Assembly: GCF_900101045.1 (NCBI RefSeq)
Contig: NZ_FNFN01000001.1
Span: 372,001 to 436,000 of the forward strand
Reading direction: 5' to 3'
From: Nocardioides sp. YR527
Lineage (GTDB): Bacteria; Actinomycetota; Actinomycetes; Propionibacteriales; Nocardioidaceae
Length of the DNA stretch: 64,000 bases
The notes below the pieces were generated by a model. The model saw nothing but the letters and a program-made list of their open reading frames with translations. It was not told the origin of the DNA and did not search any database. Shown piece after piece: positions 32,254 through 42,861 of the stretch (position 1 is the stretch's first letter; the number at the start of each line of letters is the position of its first letter). The position numbers and the translations under genes were made by a program.

Positions 32254-33077
32254 CGTTCGGTGCTCGCTACGCCGCCGCCCTCGCCGAGCGGGGGAGGCTC
32301 TGTGCCGGGATCGACCCGCACGCCTCCCTGCTCCTCGACTGGGGCCTCGACGACGACGTCGCCGGCCTGGAGAGGTTCGCCCTGACCGCGGTCGAGAGCC
32401 TGGCGCCCTACGTCCCCGTCATCAAGCCGCAGAGCGCCTTCTACGAGCGCTTCGGCTCCCGTGGCGTCGCCGTGCTGGAGCGGGTCATCGCCGAGTCGAA
32501 GGCCGCCGGTGCGCTGGTGCTCCTCGACATCAAGCGCGGCGACATCGGCTCCACCAGCCAGGCGTACGCCGACGCCTACCTCGATCCGACCAGCCCGTTG
32601 GGCGCCGACGCGGTGACGGTGAGTCCTTATCTCGGGTTCGGCTCGCTGACGCCGTTCGTCGAGACCGCCACGAAGTTCGACGCCGGGCTGTTCGTCCTCG
32701 CCCTGACCTCCAACAAGGAGGGACCCGAGGTGCAGCACGCGACGGTCGAGGACGGCCGCAGCGTCGGCCGGGTCATGCTCGACCACCTGCGCCGGCTGAA
32801 CGAGGCCGAGACCCCGCTGGGCTCCTTCGGTGCGGTCGTGGGGGCGACGATCGACGGCGCGGACGGTGCTGGGGTGGCGTACGACTTCGGCTTCAACGGT
32901 CCCATCCTGGCGCCGGGCTTCGGTGAGCAGGGCGGCACCCCGGCCGACCTCGCCCGGATCTTCGGTGCCGCCAACGCCCACGTGGTCGCCAGCACCAGCC
33001 GTGGACTGCTCCGCAAAGGCCCGGACGTGGCCGCGCTGCGCGACGAAGCGCTGCGGCTGCGCGACACGCTCGGCTGA
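32250..33077 (+). CDS. pyrF: orotidine 5'-phosphate decarboxylase (actinobacterial type)
   Basis: Decarboxylates OMP to UMP, the last step of the pathway. The 275-residue protein is of the longer group found in mycobacteria and myxobacteria, with [17 protein letters not shown], the catalytic [21 protein letters not shown] and a C-terminal PGFGEQGG phosphate loop. pyrE is absent from the window, so orotate phosphoribosyltransferase must be encoded elsewhere. It ends the operon. A 90-bp palindromic repeat follows 7 bases after the stop and may terminate it. Confidence 0.96.
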   Translation: MTFGARYAAALAERGRLCAGIDPHASLLLDWGLDDDVAGLERFALTAVESLAPYVPVIKPQSAFYERFGSRGVAVLERVIAESKAAGALVLLDIKRGDIGSTSQAYADAYLDPTSPLGADAVTVSPYLGFGSLTPFVETATKFDAGLFVLALTSNKEGPEVQHATVEDGRSVGRVMLDHLRRLNEAETPLGSFGAVVGATIDGADGAGVAYDFGFNGPILAPGFGEQGGTPADLARIFGAANAHVVASTSRGLLRKGPDVAALRDEALRLRDTLG

Positions 33078-33084
33078 GGGCTGT

Positions 33085-33174
33085 TCCTTCATCAAGGTAC
33101 GTAGTCGAAGGGACACATCCCGTGCGGAGCTCCGCACGGGATGTGTCCCTTTCCCTGCATCCCTTGATGAAGGA
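33085..33174. repeat. dispersed palindromic element, copy A
   Basis: The outer arms TCCTTCATCAAGG (33085-33097) and CCTTGATGAAGGA (33162-33174) are perfect complements. Inside lies a perfect 40-bp palindrome (33110-33149) centred on GAGCTC with ACACATCCCGTGCGGA arms. The same outer and inner sequences recur at 55115 and 56296 in the same orientation. Here it begins 7 bases after the pyrF stop. Confidence 0.9.
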
Positions 33175-33203
33175 CCCCACCCCACCCCTGCGAGACTGGC
33201 CCG

Positions 33204-33653
33204 ATGACCAGTCTCCGGATGGCCGCCCAGCTCCTCGTCATGCCGATCCTCGCCACGGGTCTGAGCTCGTGCGGTGATCCGATCGACGACTACTGCGAGT
33301 CCCTCACGGGCCACCAGGAGCAGCTGACGAACACCCTGGGGGAGGACGGCACCGGCGGGCTGATCGCCGCCCTGCCGATCTTCGAGGACCTCGAGCGCAA
33401 CGCGCCCGACGACATCGCGAAGGACTGGAAGACCCTCACCACCGCGATCTCGGGCCTCAGCACGGCTCTGGAGAACGCCGGCGCCTCGGCCGACGACTTC
33501 GAGAACGGCGAGCCGCCCGAGGGCGTCAGCGAGGCCGAGGCGAAGAAGATCGCCGAGGCGGCCACGAAGGTGAGCAGCACGAAGACGCAGGAGGCGTCCG
33601 TACGTGTCCAGCAGCAGGCCCGGGACGTGTGTCACACGTCCTTGACTCTGTGA
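33204..33653 (+). CDS. putative lipoprotein
   Basis: A 149-residue secreted protein. The N terminus is a lipoprotein signal peptide: basic start, hydrophobic MAAQLLVMPILATG and the lipobox LSSC with Cys at about residue 23. The mature part is acidic and mainly helical (TLTTAISGLSTALENAG, SEAEAKKIAEAATKV) with no recognised domain, and likely Cys pairs at CGDPIDDYC. It is probably anchored to the outer face of the membrane. It sits between the pyr operon and mihF and is not conserved in function as far as can be seen. Confidence 0.8.
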   Translation: MTSLRMAAQLLVMPILATGLSSCGDPIDDYCESLTGHQEQLTNTLGEDGTGGLIAALPIFEDLERNAPDDIAKDWKTLTTAISGLSTALENAGASADDFENGEPPEGVSEAEAKKIAEAATKVSSTKTQEASVRVQQQARDVCHTSLTL

Positions 33654-33683
33654 ACCGAATGGACACCAGATAGGCGACCCCGA

Positions 33684-33739
33684 TTGCCGCCCCGGCAACG
33701 TAATGGCTAGATTGGCGCGAGCGCTTACTTTCAGCGCTC
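33684..33739 (+). promoter_or_regulatory. mihF promoter with overlapping palindrome
   Basis: TTGCCG (33684-33689) and TAGATT (33708-33713), spaced by 18 bases, form a sigma-70-like promoter. Just downstream, GAGCGCT-tactttc-AGCGCTC (33719-33739) is a perfect 7-bp inverted repeat at about +1 to +20, a good position for an operator. The transcript would have an 80-90 base 5' leader. Confidence 0.5.
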
Positions 33740-33817
33740 AGCCGGGGGGCGAGATCCCTGTACCGCGCGACCCGGTTGCCCTGTCGACTACACATCTGAT
33801 CGTGAAAGGGAGTCTTC

Positions 33818-34138
33818 GTGGCTCTGCCTCCGGACATCACCCCTGAACAGCGCGCTGCCGCGCTCGTCAAAGCCGCGGCCTCGCGCCAGGAGAGGGCTGC
33901 TGTCAAGAACAAGGTCCGCACTGGCGGCATGTCCGTCCTCGAGGTCATCGAGGAAGGGAAGAAGAACGAGGTCGTCGGCAAGATGAAGGTCATCGACCTG
34001 CTGACCTCCCACCCCGGCCTCGGTGAGGTGCGGGCAACCCAGATGATGGAGCGTCTCGGCATCGCGATGAGCCGCCGTGTGCAGGGCCTCGGCCCCAAGC
34101 AGGTGGCCGCGCTGGTCGAGGAGTTCGCTCGCCGATGA
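33818..34138 (+). CDS. mihF: actinobacterial integration host factor (mIHF)
   Basis: A small nucleoid protein that bends DNA, needed for phage integration and chromosome organisation in mycobacteria and Streptomyces. The 106-residue all-helical protein has the helix-two-turn-helix region [39 protein letters not shown], whose GLG and Arg residues contact DNA in known structures. It starts at GTG with AAAGGGAG upstream. The stop overlaps the gmk ATG by four bases, the standard mihF-gmk coupling. Confidence 0.95.
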   Translation: MALPPDITPEQRAAALVKAAASRQERAAVKNKVRTGGMSVLEVIEEGKKNEVVGKMKVIDLLTSHPGLGEVRATQMMERLGIAMSRRVQGLGPKQVAALVEEFARR

Positions 34139-34770
34139 GTCTGATGACGGACGAGAAGACCCCGGCCGGCGCCGGCGAGGGCCACGAGAAGCGACTGGTC
34201 GTCCTGGCCGGTCCGACCGCGGTCGGCAAGGGCACCGTCGCAGCGGCGGTGCGCGACGACCACCCCGAGGTCTTCTTGTCCGTCTCGGCCACGACCCGCA
34301 AGCCCCGGGCGGGCGAGGTGCACGGGGTGCACTACCTGTTCGTCTCCGACGAGGAGTTCGACGCGATGATCGCCGGTGGCGAGCTGCTGGAGTGGGCCAC
34401 GGTCCACAACCTGGCGCGCTACGGCACCCCTCGCGGCCCCGTCGACAAGGCGCTGGCCGAGGGGCGCCCGGCGATGCTCGAGATCGACCTGCAGGGCGCC
34501 CGGCTCGTGCGCGAGACCATGCCCGAGGCCATCTTCGTCTTCCTGGCCCCGCCGACCTGGGACGAGCTCGTACGCCGGCTGGTCGGTCGAGGCACCGAGA
34601 CCGAGGCCGAGCGGGAGCGTCGCCTGGAGACCGCGAGGGTCGAGCTGGCGGCGGAGAAGGAGTTCGACGTCACGATCGTGAACCACGAAGTTCATCAGGC
34701 AGCCGATGAGTTGGTAACCTTGATGACGCTCGGGCTTCCGAGCAAGAAATCCGACCAAGCCGACAAGTGA
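34135..34770 (+). CDS. gmk: guanylate kinase
   Basis: Phosphorylates GMP to GDP, linking purine salvage and GTP supply. The 211-residue P-loop kinase has Walker [14 protein letters not shown] (about 27-39), [17 protein letters not shown] (GMP binding), [16 protein letters not shown] and the lid [17 protein letters not shown]. The N-terminal 20 residues are an acidic/Gly extension. It is translationally coupled to mihF, and rpoZ starts 8 bases after its stop. Confidence 0.96.
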   Translation: MSLMTDEKTPAGAGEGHEKRLVVLAGPTAVGKGTVAAAVRDDHPEVFLSVSATTRKPRAGEVHGVHYLFVSDEEFDAMIAGGELLEWATVHNLARYGTPRGPVDKALAEGRPAMLEIDLQGARLVRETMPEAIFVFLAPPTWDELVRRLVGRGTETEAERERRLETARVELAAEKEFDVTIVNHEVHQAADELVTLMTLGLPSKKSDQADK

Positions 34771-34777
34771 GGCTCAC

Positions 34778-35104
34778 GTGGCTGCCCCTCAGATCGACGC
34801 CCAGGGCGTGACCAACCCCTCGATCGACGACCTGCTGACGAAGACCGACAGCAAGTACAAGCTGGTTCTCTACAGCGCCCAGCGGGCTCGCCAGATCAAC
34901 GCCTACTACTCCCAGCTCGGCGAAGGCCTCCTGGAGTACGTCGGCCCCCTGGTCGACACCCACGTTCAGGAGAAGCCCCTCTCGATCGCGCTGCGCGAGA
35001 TCAACGAGGACCTGCTGACCTGCGAGGACATCGACCCGGCCGAGCTGGCCGCCCAGGCCGCGGCTCAGGCCGCTGCTGCCGAGGCGCCTGCCGCCGACGC
35101 CTGA
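34778..35104 (+). CDS. rpoZ: RNA polymerase omega subunit
   Basis: Small accessory subunit that helps beta-prime fold and assemble. The 108-residue protein has the core [30 protein letters not shown] (residues about 12-41) and the [12 protein letters not shown] segment, followed by an Ala-rich acidic tail ([18 protein letters not shown]) not found in short omegas. It starts at GTG after gmk. The mihF-gmk-rpoZ-coaBC-metK-priA order is typical of actinobacteria. Confidence 0.95.
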   Translation: MAAPQIDAQGVTNPSIDDLLTKTDSKYKLVLYSAQRARQINAYYSQLGEGLLEYVGPLVDTHVQEKPLSIALREINEDLLTCEDIDPAELAAQAAAQAAAAEAPAADA

Positions 35105-35142
35105 TCGTTCAGGTCTTCAGCTGTCCACCAACAGCACCACTC

Positions 35143-35171
35143 CGGCCGCTCCCCTCGAGGGGGAGCGGCCG
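35143..35171 (+). terminator. 12-bp GC hairpin between rpoZ and coaBC
   Basis: CGGCCGCTCCCC (35143-35154) pairs perfectly with GGGGAGCGGCCG (35160-35171) over a TCGAG loop. It could end or attenuate the rpoZ transcript. It may instead lie inside coaBC if that gene starts at the CTG at 35121. No T tract follows. Confidence 0.5.
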
Positions 35172-35174
35172 CGC

Positions 35175-36386
35175 GTGGTCCTAGGGGTCGCCGGCGGCAT
35201 CGCCGCCTACAAGGCGGCCGAGCTGCTACGCCGGTTCACCGAGTCCGGCCATGACGTGACCGTGGTCCCCACGGCCTCCGCCCTCGAGTTCGTCGGCGCC
35301 CCCACCTGGGCGGCGCTGTCGGGCAAGGAGATCGCCACCGGCGTCTTCGAGAACATCACCGAGGTCCCGCACGTGCGCATCGGCCAGCAGGCCGACCTCG
35401 TCGTGGTCGCACCCGCGACCGCCAACACGCTCGCCCGCGCGGCCCACGGCCTCGCGGACGATCTGCTCAGCAACGTACTGCTCACCGCGCGCTGCCCGGT
35501 CGTGTTCGCCCCGGCGATGCACACCGAGATGTGGGAGCACCCGGCGACCCAGGCCAACGTCGCCACTCTGCGCGAGCGCGGCAACATCGTCATCGAGCCC
35601 GCCGAGGGCCGGCTGACCGGCAAGGACACCGGCAAGGGCCGCCTGCCCGAGCCGGCCGAGATCTTCGAGCTCTCCCGTGCCGTCCTCACCCATGGCGGGC
35701 GTGCCGACCTCGTCGGTCGCCGTGTCGTCGTCTCGGCCGGCGGCACCCGGGAGTACCTGGACCCGGTCCGCTTCCTCGGCAACCGCTCCTCCGGGCTCCA
35801 GGGCTATGCCATCGCCCGTGCCGCGGCCGCCCGGGGTGCCGAGGTGACCCTGGTCGCCGCCAACGTGACCCTGCCCGACCCGGCCGGCCTGAAGGTCGTA
35901 CGTGTCGGCACGACCGCCGAGCTGCGCGACGCCGTGGTCTCCGCGGCCACCGGTGCGGACGCGGTCGTCATGGCTGCCGCCCCTGCCGACTTCCGGCCGA
36001 CCGGGGTGAGCGAGTCCAAGATCAAGAAGGCCGCCGACGGGTCGGCGCCGACGATCGAGCTCGTGCAGAACCCCGACATCCTGGCCGAGATCTCCCACCA
36101 CCGGACCAAGCCGGGTCAGGTCGTCGTGGGGTTCGCGGCCGAGACCGGCGACGCGACCGGATCGGTGCTCGAGCTCGCCACGGCCAAGCTGAAGCGGAAG
36201 GGCTGCGACCTGCTCGTCGTCAACGACGTCAGCGGCGGCGCGGTCTTCGGCAGCGAGGTCAACAAAGCGGTCATCCTGGGCGCCGACGGAGGACACGTCG
36301 ACGTGGCCGAAGGGGCGAAATCAGCCCTCGCAGAGGTGATCTTGGACCAGATCTCCTTACGCCTGGATGAACAACGTACAAACTGA
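35175..36386 (+). CDS. coaBC: bifunctional phosphopantothenoylcysteine decarboxylase / phosphopantothenate-cysteine ligase
   Basis: Two consecutive steps of coenzyme A synthesis. The N-terminal CoaC flavoprotein domain (about 1-180) has GVAGGIAAYKAAELLRR, the catalytic His in NITEVPHVRIG and the PAMHTEMWEHPAT motif. The C-terminal CoaB domain (about 185-400) has VVSAGGTREYLDPVRFLGNRSSG and the KIKK substrate motif. The GTG start at 35175 gives the first strand of the fold directly but has no Shine-Dalgarno. A CTG at 35121, in the same frame and 7 bases after AGG, would add MSTNSTTPAAPLEGERPR, which looks like the N termini of relatives. The true start is therefore uncertain. Confidence 0.95.
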   Translation: MVLGVAGGIAAYKAAELLRRFTESGHDVTVVPTASALEFVGAPTWAALSGKEIATGVFENITEVPHVRIGQQADLVVVAPATANTLARAAHGLADDLLSNVLLTARCPVVFAPAMHTEMWEHPATQANVATLRERGNIVIEPAEGRLTGKDTGKGRLPEPAEIFELSRAVLTHGGRADLVGRRVVVSAGGTREYLDPVRFLGNRSSGLQGYAIARAAAARGAEVTLVAANVTLPDPAGLKVVRVGTTAELRDAVVSAATGADAVVMAAAPADFRPTGVSESKIKKAADGSAPTIELVQNPDILAEISHHRTKPGQVVVGFAAETGDATGSVLELATAKLKRKGCDLLVVNDVSGGAVFGSEVNKAVILGADGGHVDVAEGAKSALAEVILDQISLRLDEQRTN

Positions 36387-36409
36387 ACGACACGCCACGC
36401 GCCACGATG

Positions 36410-36429
36410 AGGACCACCCCTGTGGTCCT
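36410..36429 (+). terminator. perfect 8-bp hairpin between coaBC and metK
   Basis: AGGACCAC (36410-36417) pairs with GTGGTCCT (36422-36429) over a CCCT loop, 24 bases after the coaBC stop and about 86 bases before metK. No T tract follows, so it could be a terminator or part of the metK leader. Confidence 0.5.
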
Positions 36430-36515
36430 GGGGTTCGGGGTCTATGTTTGTCGACCAGAACGATTGACGTTTATCTGCTTGAACAACCACACGAACCTGT
36501 GAAACGGAGCTACAC

Positions 36516-37715
<1,200 letters not shown>

Positions 37716-37734
37716 TCCACCGCACCCCCGTATT

Positions 37735-37778
37735 CGCCGAGTCGGCGCGTTCTGACGCGCCGACTCGGCGTGGTTTTT
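37735..37778 (+). terminator. intrinsic terminator after metK
   Basis: A 16-bp perfect stem (37735-37750 with 37755-37770) has a TCTG loop and is followed within 3 bases by TTTTT. It is the clearest rho-independent terminator in the window. CCGACTCGGCG of the stem recurs at 37791-37801. Confidence 0.9.
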
Positions 37779-37825
37779 GGTCAGGACGAGCCGACTCGGC
37801 GCTCTGTCGGCGCGGGCTGGTAGGA

Positions 37826-39904
37826 ATGTCGGTTGTGAGCCGGGGACCGCAGGAGGCAGCCGGGGCAGCAGAGCTGGAGCTGCCCGGGCTGGTTCGCGAC
37901 CGGGTCAAGGAGGGCCGGGCGAAGGCCGCGGCGACGCGGGCGCGGAAGGCCGCGGAGGCACAGGTCGCCGACGTCGATCCGGTCGCCAAGGTCCTGGTCG
38001 ACCTGCCGATGGCCCACCTGGACCGGCCCTTTGACTACGCGGTCCCGGCCTCGATGGCCGAGGAGGCCCAGCCCGGGATCCGGGTCAAGGTGCGGTTCGG
38101 TCCCAAGGACGTCGACGGGTTCGTCGTGGCGCGGGCCGAAGGCTCCGAGCACGCGAACCTGCAGCCACTCAAGCGGGTCGTCAGCTCCGAGCCGGTGCTC
38201 ACGCCGCAGGTGGCGGCGCTGAGCGAGTCGGTCGCCCGGCGCTACGCGGGTGCCCGTGCCGACGTGCTCCGGCTGGCGATCCCGCCCCGGCACGCCTCGA
38301 CCGAGAAGGAGCCCTCAGCGGTTGCCCCGGCCGGGCGGCCCTTCGACGCCGCCGCCGCGGCAGCGGCGTGGGCGGGTCACGAGCCGGCGGCCGCGTTCCT
38401 GCGACATCTGGCATCCGGCGGGGCGCCGCGCGCGGTGTGGCACGCCGCGGCCGGCACCGACCATGCCGACCTGATCGCTCATGCCACCGCGACGACGCTG
38501 GCCTCCGGACGCGGCGCGCTGGTCGTGGTGCCGGACTGGAAGGACCTTGCCCGCCTCGACACCGCGATGACGAAGGTGCTGGGGCAGGGGCAGCATGCCG
38601 TGCTGGCTGCCGACGCCGGGCCGGCCTCGCGCTACCGGGAGTTCCTGCGGGTCGCCCGGGGCACGGTGAAGGTGGCGATCGGCACCCGCGCGGCCGCCTT
38701 CGCTCCGGTGCACGACCTCGGGCTGGTGGTCGTCTGGGACGACGGCGACGACCTGCTCGCCGAGCAGCGCTCGCCCTACCCGCACGCGCGTGACGTGCTG
38801 CTGCTGCGGGCGGAGCAGGAGCAGGCGGCTGCCCTGGTCGGTGGCTTCGCGCGCACCGTGGAGGCAGGGTTCCTGGCCGAGACCGGCTGGGCGCAGGAGA
38901 TCCGTCCCACCCGGGCGCTGGCCCGCGAGCGGGTGAGCATCGAGATCACCGGCGACACCGACTTCGACCTCGAGAAGGACCCGCTCACCCGGGCCTCCCG
39001 GGTGCCTCGCGAGGCCCACGAGATCATCCGGGCGGCACTGACCACCGGCCCTGTCCTGCTGCAGACGCCGCGGCGCGGATACGCGGCCTCGCTGGCCTGC
39101 GACCGGTGCCGTACGCCGGCCAGGTGCTCGGCCTGCCAGGGGCCGCTGCAGCTCGGCGGGCCGGCCGCGCCGCCGACGTGCGGCTGGTGCGGTCACGTCG
39201 AGGCGGCCTGGGCGTGCGGAGCCTGCGGCGGGTTCGGGCTGCGGGCGCCGATCATCGGCGAGGCGCGCACGGCCGAGGAGATGGGTCGCTCCTTCGCCGG
39301 GGTCCGGGTGGTGACCTCCTCGGCGGGGGCGGTCAAGCAGACGGTGCCGGGCACCCCGGCGATCGTGGTCGCGACCATCGGCGCCGAGCCCGTCGCCGAG
39401 GGCGGCTATGCCGGGGTGCTGCTGCTCGATACCTGGCTGCTGCTGGGGCGGCCGGATCTGCGTACGGACGAGGAGGCGCTGCGCCGCTGGAGCAACGCCG
39501 CCGGACTGGTGCGGCCCGGTGGGCGGGTGCTGGTCGTCGGTGACCCGGCGCTGTCGGTGCTGCAGGCGCTGGTGCGCTGGGACCAGCCCGGGTTCGCCCA
39601 GCGCGAGGCGGCCGCCCGGCAGGAAGCGCACCTCCCGCCGGCGTCACGGCTGGCCACCATCACCGGCACTCCCGGAGCGCTCGACGACGCGCTCACCCTG
39701 CTGGCGCTGCCGCCGGGCGCGGAGGTGCTCGGACCGGTCCCCGCCGAGCCCACGTCGAGCGGTGAGCCACGGCTGCGCGCAGTCGTACGGGTGCCGCGAT
39801 CCCTCGGAGCGAGGCTCACCGAGGCGCTCGGAGAGCTGCAGCGGGTGCGCTCGGCGCGCAAGCTCGACCCGGTGCGGGTCCAGGTGGATCCGCCGACGCT
39901 CTGA
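37826..39904 (+). CDS. priA: PriA-like primosomal protein without helicase motifs
   Basis: Replication-restart protein of actinobacterial type, 692 residues. The N-terminal 3' DNA-binding domain (VDLPMAHLDRPFDYAVP, VRFGPKDVDGFVV) and the zinc-binding region with paired CxxC motifs (CDRCRTPARCSAC, CGWCGH, CGACGG at about 425-475) are kept. The helicase core has lost Walker A GxGKT, and WDDGDD stands where DEEHD is expected, so ATPase activity is unlikely. GTG at 37835, 8 bases after TAGGAA, is an alternative leaderless start. Confidence 0.93.
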   Translation: MSVVSRGPQEAAGAAELELPGLVRDRVKEGRAKAAATRARKAAEAQVADVDPVAKVLVDLPMAHLDRPFDYAVPASMAEEAQPGIRVKVRFGPKDVDGFVVARAEGSEHANLQPLKRVVSSEPVLTPQVAALSESVARRYAGARADVLRLAIPPRHASTEKEPSAVAPAGRPFDAAAAAAAWAGHEPAAAFLRHLASGGAPRAVWHAAAGTDHADLIAHATATTLASGRGALVVVPDWKDLARLDTAMTKVLGQGQHAVLAADAGPASRYREFLRVARGTVKVAIGTRAAAFAPVHDLGLVVVWDDGDDLLAEQRSPYPHARDVLLLRAEQEQAAALVGGFARTVEAGFLAETGWAQEIRPTRALARERVSIEITGDTDFDLEKDPLTRASRVPREAHEIIRAALTTGPVLLQTPRRGYAASLACDRCRTPARCSACQGPLQLGGPAAPPTCGWCGHVEAAWACGACGGFGLRAPIIGEARTAEEMGRSFAGVRVVTSSAGAVKQTVPGTPAIVVATIGAEPVAEGGYAGVLLLDTWLLLGRPDLRTDEEALRRWSNAAGLVRPGGRVLVVGDPALSVLQALVRWDQPGFAQREAAARQEAHLPPASRLATITGTPGALDDALTLLALPPGAEVLGPVPAEPTSSGEPRLRAVVRVPRSLGARLTEALGELQRVRSARKLDPVRVQVDPPTL

Positions 39905-39959
39905 CCCACGCTCGGCCGACGTATTGTGGTCCCGACACGCTCGACCACCTAGGAGAACA

Positions 39960-40505
39960 GTGGCAGTCCAGCCCATCCGACTCTTCGGCGACCCCGTGCT
40001 GCGCAAGCCAGCGATCGAGGTCGTCGACTTCGACAAGGAGCTGCGCAAGCTCGTTGCCGACCTGACCGACACCATGCTCGAGGCGCCTGGCGCCGGACTG
40101 GCCGCTCCGCAGATCGGAGTGAGCCTGCGGGTCTTCACGTGGTACGTCGACGGCCAGGTGGGTCACCTCATCAACCCGGACCTGACCCTGTCGGAGGAGA
40201 CGCAGGACGGGGGAGAGGGCTGCCTGTCGCTGCCCGACATCACCTTCGACTGCCGCCGGGCCCTGTCGGTGGTGGCGAAGGGTTTCGACATGCACGGTGA
40301 GCCGGTCACCATCGAGGGCTCCGAGCTGCTCGCCCGGGCCATCCAGCACGAGACCGACCACCTCGACGGCATCCTCTTCATCGACCGGCTCGACGAGGCC
40401 GCGCGCAAGGCGGCGATGAAGGAGATCCGGGAGTCGGAGTGGTTCGGCCTGGAGAAGCCCACGGTGAAGGTCTCGCCGCACGCGACGAACGGGTTCGGGT
40501 TCTGA
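39960..40505 (+). CDS. def: peptide deformylase
   Basis: Removes the formyl group from nascent N-terminal methionine. The 181-residue metalloenzyme has motif 1 [10 protein letters not shown] (about 45-54), motif 2 EGCLSLP with the metal Cys (about 89-95) and motif 3 QHETDHLDG with metal His residues (about 130-138). The GTG start at 39960 follows AGGAGAA by 3-5 bases. The stop shares one base with fmt, so the genes for adding and removing formyl groups are joined, as in most bacteria. Confidence 0.96.
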   Translation: MAVQPIRLFGDPVLRKPAIEVVDFDKELRKLVADLTDTMLEAPGAGLAAPQIGVSLRVFTWYVDGQVGHLINPDLTLSEETQDGGEGCLSLPDITFDCRRALSVVAKGFDMHGEPVTIEGSELLARAIQHETDHLDGILFIDRLDEAARKAAMKEIRESEWFGLEKPTVKVSPHATNGFGF

Positions 40506-41425
40506 TGAGGGTCGTCTTCGCCGGTACGCCCGAGGTGGCCGTCCCCTCGTTGAACGCGATCGCCGCCTCCCGCCACGAGCTCGTCGGCGTCGTCACCCGG
40601 CCCGATGCCGCCCAGGGGCGCAGCAAGCGGCTGGTGCCCTCGCCGGTGGCCCAGCGGGCCGAGGAGCTGGGGGTTCCGGTGCTCAAGCCGGAGCATCCCC
40701 GTGAGCCGGAGTTCCAGGCCGAGCTGAAGGCGCTGGAGCCCGACTGCTGCCCGGTGGTCGCCTACGGCGCGATGCTGCCGCAGTCGGCGCTGGACATCCC
40801 GCGGCACGGCTGGGTCAACCTGCACTTCTCGCTCCTGCCCGCCTACCGTGGCGCCGCTCCGGTGCAGCGTGCGGTCTGGGCCGGCGAGGAGATCTCCGGG
40901 GCGACCACGTTCCGGATCGTGAAGGCGATGGACGCCGGACCTGTCTTCGGCACCATGACGCAGGCGCTGGCGCCCGACGAGACCTCCGGGTCGCTCTTCG
41001 AGAAGCTCACCGAAGGCGGGGCCAGGCTGCTGGTGTCCACGCTCGACGGGATCGAGGACGGCTCCCTGGAGGCGCGCGAGCAGCCGACCGACGGGATCAC
41101 CTACGCCGACAAGATCACCGTCGAGGACGCCCAGATCGACTGGACGCAGAACGCCGTGGCCATCGACCGGCAGGTCCGCGCCTGCACCCCCGCGCCGGGA
41201 GCCTGGACCCTGCTCGACGGCGAGCGGTTCAAGGTCGGGCCGGTCACCATGGCCGAGGACACGGCGGCTCCCGGGGAGCTGGTCGTCCGCAAGAACGAGG
41301 TCCTCGTCGGCACCGGCACCACGGCGGTCCGGCTCGGCCGGGTGAAGGCCTTCGGCAAGAAGGAGATGCCGGCGGCTGACTGGGCCCGAGGCGTACGTCT
41401 GGAGTCCGGTGTCACCTTCGAATAG
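40505..41425 (+). CDS. fmt: methionyl-tRNA formyltransferase
   Basis: Formylates initiator Met-tRNA using 10-formyltetrahydrofolate. The 306-residue protein has [15 protein letters not shown] at the N terminus, the catalytic [20 protein letters not shown] (Asn/His) at about 105-124, a hydrolase-type Asp further on, and the C-terminal OB domain. The ATG at 40505 overlaps the def stop. The 3' end overlaps rsmB by 17 bases, suggesting reading-frame coupling. Confidence 0.96.
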   Translation: MRVVFAGTPEVAVPSLNAIAASRHELVGVVTRPDAAQGRSKRLVPSPVAQRAEELGVPVLKPEHPREPEFQAELKALEPDCCPVVAYGAMLPQSALDIPRHGWVNLHFSLLPAYRGAAPVQRAVWAGEEISGATTFRIVKAMDAGPVFGTMTQALAPDETSGSLFEKLTEGGARLLVSTLDGIEDGSLEAREQPTDGITYADKITVEDAQIDWTQNAVAIDRQVRACTPAPGAWTLLDGERFKVGPVTMAEDTAAPGELVVRKNEVLVGTGTTAVRLGRVKAFGKKEMPAADWARGVRLESGVTFE

Positions 41426-42857
41426 GGCACAGCCGGGTAGGCGTCCGGGGGCCGGCCGGCGACCGCAGGGGAAGCCGCGTGGGGCCACCAAGCCAGCCGA
41501 TCCCGCTCGCCTCGCCGCGTTCGAGGTACTCAAGGCGGTCCGGGTCGATGAGGCGTACGCCAACCTGGTGCTGCCCCACGTCCTCGGCCGCCTCGGACTG
41601 GAGGGCCGCGACGCGGCCTTCGCCACCGAGCTCGCCTCGGGGACGCTGCGGCAGCAGGGGACGTACGACGCCGTGCTGGCCGCCTGCATCGACCGGCCGC
41701 TGGCCAAGGTCGAGGCGAAGGTGCTCGACGTGCTGCGGCTGGGTGCACACCAGGTGCTGTCCATGCGGGTGCCTGACCATGCCGCGATCTCGACCAGCGT
41801 CGATCTGACCCGGTCGAAGGTGGGCCAGGGGCCGGCGGGATTCGTCAACGCCGTGCTGCGCAAGGTCACCCGCAAGTCCCTCGACGAGTGGGTCGCCGAG
41901 GTGGCGCCCGCGCGCGAGAGGGACCACGACGGCTGGGCGACGGTCGCCTTCAGCCACCCGCGCTGGGTCGTCGAGCGGCTCGCCGAGGCTGTCGGTCGTG
42001 ACCAGATCGACGCGCTGCTCGAGGCCGACAACGTGCCGCCGTCGGTCACGCTGGTCGCCCGCCCCGGACGGGCGAGGACCGACGAGCTCGGCGGCACGCC
42101 GACGCCGTACTCGCCCTTCGGCGTCACGCTCGACTCCGGCTCGCCGGCCGGGATCGCCGCGGTCGCGGAAGGGCGGGCCGGGGTGCAGGACGAGGGGTCT
42201 CAGCTGGTGGCCATCGCTCTGGCCGAGGCCGACCTCGACGGGCCGGACTCCGGGACCGAGTCGTGGCTGGACCTGTGCGCCGGCCCCGGCGGCAAGTCGG
42301 CGCTGCTGGCCGCCCTGGCGGCACAACAGGGCGCCGTGCTGGTCGCCAACGAGCGTCAGCCGCACCGTGCCGGACTCGTCCTCGCCAACCTGACCGACCG
42401 GTCATCCGGCACGCACGTGGACGGGTCCGCAGGGGTCGTGGCCGGCGACGGGACCCGGCCGCCGTTCAAGGACGCGACGTTCGACCGGGTTCTCGTCGAT
42501 GCCCCGTGCACCGGCCTGGGAGCGCTGCGCCGCCGGCCGGAGGCACGCTGGCGGCGGGCCACGACCGACCTCGACGTACTCGTCGACCTGCAGCGCTCCC
42601 TGCTCGACCGGGCGATCGATCTGACCCGGCCGGGCGGTGTCGTGCTCTACGCCACCTGCTCGCCGGTTCTGGCCGAGACCGAGGGCGTGGTGCGCAGGGT
42701 GCTCGAGGACCGATCCGATGTCGTCCTCGAGCCGATCGGTGCCACGGTCGGCACGGTGCCTGACAGCGCCGGGCCGATGGCAGGCACCGTGCAGCTGTGG
42801 CCGCACCGCCATGGCACCGACGCGATGTTCCTGGCGCTGCTGCGGCGCACCTCCTAG
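41409..42857 (+). CDS. rsmB: 16S rRNA m5C967 methyltransferase RsmB
   Basis: Methylates C967 of 16S rRNA. The 482-residue protein has an N-terminal basic Pro/Gly/Arg tail (about 1-30), a NusB-like RNA-binding domain (about 35-170) and a Rossmann methyltransferase domain with [34 protein letters not shown] (Cys that releases RNA) and LYATCSP with the nucleophilic Cys. The GTG start lies inside the fmt gene. The next genes are on the opposite strand. Confidence 0.95.
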   Translation: MSPSNRAQPGRRPGAGRRPQGKPRGATKPADPARLAAFEVLKAVRVDEAYANLVLPHVLGRLGLEGRDAAFATELASGTLRQQGTYDAVLAACIDRPLAKVEAKVLDVLRLGAHQVLSMRVPDHAAISTSVDLTRSKVGQGPAGFVNAVLRKVTRKSLDEWVAEVAPARERDHDGWATVAFSHPRWVVERLAEAVGRDQIDALLEADNVPPSVTLVARPGRARTDELGGTPTPYSPFGVTLDSGSPAGIAAVAEGRAGVQDEGSQLVAIALAEADLDGPDSGTESWLDLCAGPGGKSALLAALAAQQGAVLVANERQPHRAGLVLANLTDRSSGTHVDGSAGVVAGDGTRPPFKDATFDRVLVDAPCTGLGALRRRPEARWRRATTDLDVLVDLQRSLLDRAIDLTRPGGVVLYATCSPVLAETEGVVRRVLEDRSDVVLEPIGATVGTVPDSAGPMAGTVQLWPHRHGTDAMFLALLRRTS

Positions 42858-42861
42858 CGGG

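Noticed and set aside
36387..36515. SAM riboswitch upstream of metK
   Set aside because: The gap has one simple hairpin but none of the multi-stem cores of known SAM riboswitches that I could recognise.
37791..37801. Second terminator half-site after metK
   Set aside because: CCGACTCGGCG repeats part of the terminator stem, but alone it forms only a weak hairpin. It is probably a local duplication and was not given its own feature.
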